Below are positions 5,892-8,186 of a stretch of 8,186 nt of DNA, piece by piece. Source of the stretch: an uncultured Spirochaetaceae bacterium (GTDB taxonomy: Bacteria > Spirochaetota > Spirochaetia > SZUA-6 > Bin103); contig CAJWOB010000094.1 in the NCBI GenBank assembly GCA_913043885.1, forward strand, positions 1 to 8,186. Direction: 5' to 3'. The position numbers and the translations under genes were made by a program. Below the pieces are notes generated by a model. It saw only the letters and a program-made list of their open reading frames with translations. It did not search any database and was not told where the DNA came from. Positions within the stretch are counted from its first letter, which is position 1. Every line of letters begins with the position of its first letter.

Positions 5892-6898
5892 AGGCGGTAG
5901 CCCCGCGCATCACGGAGGATGGCGCGTACGTCAGGGAAGATACGTTCGAGATCCCGCAGTTGCCGATCGGCCAGCGCTGCGGTGGCGGACAGCCGCGCTT
6001 CGCTACAGCTCAGCTGCCATGCGTGAAGCAACGGCCCACCACCGCGTCGCGGGCGCGCACCATAGCGCGAGTCTCCGTGCACCGGATGGCCTCTCCAGGC
6101 GGCCTGCGCCCGAATCTGGTGGCGTCGGCCGGTCTCCAGTCGGATGAGCAGTAGGGTAAGGCCCGCACCGCCGCGCCCCGGCGAAAACGCCAGCGGCGCG
6201 CAGCGCAAGGTCGCCTCGCGTCCGCCGCCATCCTCCGCGGCGCCGCCATCGGCCGCCACAGCTGCGCTGCGGTCGAAACGCATCCGGTCGCGCCAGCGAC
6301 CGGCACGACACTTGCCTTCCACCAGGGCGAGGTAGCGTTTGTCGACAGCCCGCGTGGCGAAGCGCCGTGACCATTCGCGGGAGCTGCGCAGCGTGGTGGC
6401 TACCAGGAGCGCGCCGGAGGTCATTCTGTCGAGCTGGTGCACCGGGGAAGGCTGGAAGGTCAGGCTTGGCGAGTCCGGCAGATGGCGGCGAAGGCGGCCC
6501 ACCACCGAGTCCCCGCCGCCGCTCATCGGGAGGCCCGACGGTTTGTTGATTACCAACGCGTCCTGCAGGTCCACCACCACCGGCAGCGGAGGAGCCGGTG
6601 CTCGGGAGGCCGCCGCCACGGTCGCGGTCGCTGCAGCGTTCGCAGCCAAGGTCGTGGCCGCAGCGCGGTCCCCGGTGGTGGCAGCGCCGCGTGGGGCAGC
6701 CGATAGGTCGACGATCAGCAGGTCTCCTTGCCTCGTGCGCAGCGCGGGAGCGGCACGGCGATGGTTCACGGTGACGGCGCCGGTGCGGATGGCGCGGTAC
6801 AGTCCAGATAGCGGGACGTCGGGGAACAGCTTGCGCAGCAGTCGGTCCAACCGACGATCGGCATCGTCGCCGCCAAGGCGGTAGCTGGACACGCTCAT
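5888..6898 (-). CDS. RluA-family pseudouridine synthase
   Basis: Predicted to isomerise uridine to pseudouridine in rRNA or tRNA; the exact target cannot be read from sequence. The protein is 336 aa. The N-terminus (15-64) resembles an S4 RNA-binding domain: RRLDRLLRKLF, LYRAIRTGAVTVN, GDLLIV. An Ala-rich linker (67-105) follows. The catalytic domain shows INKPSGLPM (117-125), HQLDRMTSG (154-162) with catalytic D157, KRYLALVEG (187-195), GRRHQIRAQ (257-265), GHPVHGDSRYG (270-280) and LLHAWQL (290-296). The usual motif is HRLD; here Arg is replaced by Gln. ATG at 6898 is chosen because it starts just before the S4-like region and has GGGG about 6 nt upstream. The frame stays open to 7141, but that part is Arg/Ala-rich and lies opposite the divergent membrane-protein gene. 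It heads a likely operon with the P-loop/Asp23 gene (4-bp overlap). Confidence 0.9.
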   Translation of the reverse strand: MSVSSYRLGGDDADRRLDRLLRKLFPDVPLSGLYRAIRTGAVTVNHRRAAPALRTRQGDLLIVDLSAAPRGAATTGDRAAATTLAANAAATATVAAASRAPAPPLPVVVDLQDALVINKPSGLPMSGGGDSVVGRLRRHLPDSPSLTFQPSPVHQLDRMTSGALLVATTLRSSREWSRRFATRAVDKRYLALVEGKCRAGRWRDRMRFDRSAAVAADGGAAEDGGGREATLRCAPLAFSPGRGGAGLTLLLIRLETGRRHQIRAQAAWRGHPVHGDSRYGARPRRGGGPLLHAWQLSCSEARLSATAALADRQLRDLERIFPDVRAILRDARGYRL

Positions 6899-6987
6899 CG
6901 ACGCCCCGCGACCGTAGCATACCGCGGCCGCGAGGCACACCGCCGTGCCATTGACATCGCCTCGGAGCCGCGTCGTCATTGGCGCCC

Positions 6988-8186
6988 GTGCCACGCCCCG
7001 CTCAGCTAACCGTCGCCGCCGCCGTGCTGCTGGCGGCAACAGTGTATTCCGTCGCTGTGCTGGCGCGACCCGGTCGACTCGCAGCCGAAAGCCAACGCTG
7101 GCCCGGCCACTACACTCTGCTGGCGCGGGTGCAGGACTCACCGGCCGGTGACGTCCGCGGGGCGTTGCGGGCCGCCGCCGCGCGTCTTGCGAGCCGGTGG
7201 TCGGTGGTGTCTCGCTTCACCTCGTTCGAGAGCGTCAACGCTTTCGCCAGGTTCGAGCGGGTCAGGGTGGCGGATCTGCCCATGCGACTCGACGATGTCG
7301 ACCCGCGCTTCGACCCCCACCTGCGCGCCCTGCCGGGGCTGTTCTCGGCCGTCTCCTCCTTGGCGAGCGCGGATTCGTCGAGCGCGCCTCGCTCGCGATT
7401 CGAGGTGCTCTACCTGCGCAGCGACCAGTCACCACTCGCCGTCTTGCTGTCGGCGCGTGTCCTCCTGCGTGGCTCGGGCGTCAAGGTCGCGGTCGCAGAG
7501 CTCGCGCTGGGCAACATCCTCCTGTCGCTGTTGCTGCTGGTGGTGGCGGTGGCGGTCGCTCGGCTGGTGGTCGCAGGCAGTGGAGCGCTGTTGTGGATCG
7601 CCGCGCTCCCGCATCTGGCGGTCGTGCTGGCGAGCGATGTTGGCGTCACGGCGGTTGGCGCCGCACTGTACGTGTTCGCATTCTGGCTGGCGCCGGTGCT
7701 TGCGACTGGCGTTCTGGCGCCCAACTCCCAGACCGACAGCTTGCGCCGCCGCTGGCGAGCCGGGCTCGCCAGCGCGGCGCTGATCGCCGCCATCGTTCTT
7801 CTCCGCGCGCTGTCAGGGGCGCTGGTGCTGGCATGGTCGATTCAGCTGGCCACCCTCCTGCTCGCCAGCGCGGCCAGCACGCTGCGCGGAAGACGCGGCT
7901 ACCTGCGCATCGTCACACCGCGCACACGGGCGAGGATCCGCGCCACGTTGGCGGTCACCCGGCGGCCCCGTATCGGCGCCTGGCCCCAACTGCAAGGCCC
8001 GGTAACCTCGGTCTGGCGGCGGCTCACCGGCTACCGGGAGCGCCTGCCACGGGGCCGTCCTCGGCTCCTCCCCCCACTGCTGCTGGCCGCCACCTGTGCA
8101 CTCGATTCTCTACCGTCGGTCCCAGCCCGCCCGTCCGCATCCGCTGTGGCACCGGTGTCCGTGGCCGTGGCCGTCACCGTAAAGCT
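6988..8186 (+). CDS. Unrecognised multi-pass membrane protein, 3' end cut off
   Basis: An open frame without stop runs from here to the right edge, about 400 codons, and is incomplete at its C-terminus. I do not recognise the family. Residues 8-26 form an N-terminal hydrophobic anchor. Residues about 27-172 are a soluble region, probably outside the membrane. Hydrophobic segments follow at about 174-196, 198-215, 219-245 and 258-295 (probably two helices), with basic RRRWR (253-257) between. An Arg-rich, probably cytoplasmic stretch (300-359) and another hydrophobic segment (360-378) come next. One large outer domain followed by clustered helices is reminiscent of some permease subunits, but no diagnostic motif is visible. 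Third-position GC bias and continuous hydrophobic logic favour this frame over the overlapping 7148-7783 frame. The start is uncertain: GTG at 6988, or TTG at 6979 with GGAG 11 nt upstream; an in-frame TGA lies at 6952-6954. It is divergent from the rluA-like gene. Confidence 0.7.
   Translation, partial: MPRPAQLTVAAAVLLAATVYSVAVLARPGRLAAESQRWPGHYTLLARVQDSPAGDVRGALRAAAARLASRWSVVSRFTSFESVNAFARFERVRVADLPMRLDDVDPRFDPHLRALPGLFSAVSSLASADSSSAPRSRFEVLYLRSDQSPLAVLLSARVLLRGSGVKVAVAELALGNILLSLLLLVVAVAVARLVVAGSGALLWIAALPHLAVVLASDVGVTAVGAALYVFAFWLAPVLATGVLAPNSQTDSLRRRWRAGLASAALIAAIVLLRALSGALVLAWSIQLATLLLASAASTLRGRRGYLRIVTPRTRARIRATLAVTRRPRIGAWPQLQGPVTSVWRRLTGYRERLPRGRPRLLPPLLLAATCALDSLPSVPARPSASAVAPVSVAVAVTVK

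Noticed and set aside
6899..7141. 81-residue N-terminal extension of the pseudouridine synthase
   Set aside because: The Arg/Ala-rich extension has no domain, lies antisense to the divergent gene, and a good ATG with GGGG upstream occurs at 6898.
7148..7783. 211-codon plus-strand frame overlapping the membrane-protein gene
   Set aside because: Its product is Ser/Arg/Cys-rich without domain logic, whereas the alternative frame gives clean membrane segments and stays open to the window end.

Overview
The window is high-GC, densely packed bacterial chromosome carrying mostly housekeeping-type genes. No mobile element, CRISPR array, rRNA or tRNA gene was seen. The PcnB N-terminus (an 'IY...EHGI' lead-in before the nucleotidyltransferase core), the HisRS type and the accompanying TPR and P-loop/Asp23 genes suggest a GC-rich spirochaete-like lineage. 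This rests on remembered family resemblance, not on a search, so the taxonomic call is tentative.

Layout, left to right: (1) 47-1195 (+), a short ClpX/HslU-type AAA+ unfoldase without the ClpX zinc-binding domain; (2) 1188-2507 (-), hisS, converging on gene 1 with an 8-bp overlap of the 3' ends; (3) 2639-3724 (+), pcnB-type poly(A) polymerase, divergent from hisS across about 130 bp; (4) 3736-3779, two abutting perfect hairpins between convergent genes, the likely transcription barrier; (5) 3779-4978 (-), an exported protein with a degenerate peptidase-MA-like domain plus TPR repeats; (6) 5034-5891 (-), a P-loop protein fused to a C-terminal Asp23/Gls24-like domain; (7) 5888-6898 (-), an RluA-family pseudouridine synthase with an N-terminal S4-like region; (8) 6988 to the right edge (+), an unrecognised multi-pass membrane protein cut off by the window. 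Gene 8 has no stop inside the window but is open for about 400 codons.

Genes 7, 6 and 5 lie in the same direction in the order rluA-like, P-loop/Asp23, TPR. The first pair overlaps by 4 bp (GTGA) and the second gap is 55 nt, so they may be one operon. RNA-centred functions dominate (tRNA charging, RNA 3' polyadenylation, RNA pseudouridylation). The least explained genes are the P-loop/Asp23 fusion, the pseudo-protease TPR protein and the ClpX-like unfoldase. I found no clear sign of a novel defence or mobile system; the best leads are architectural oddities in these three proteins.
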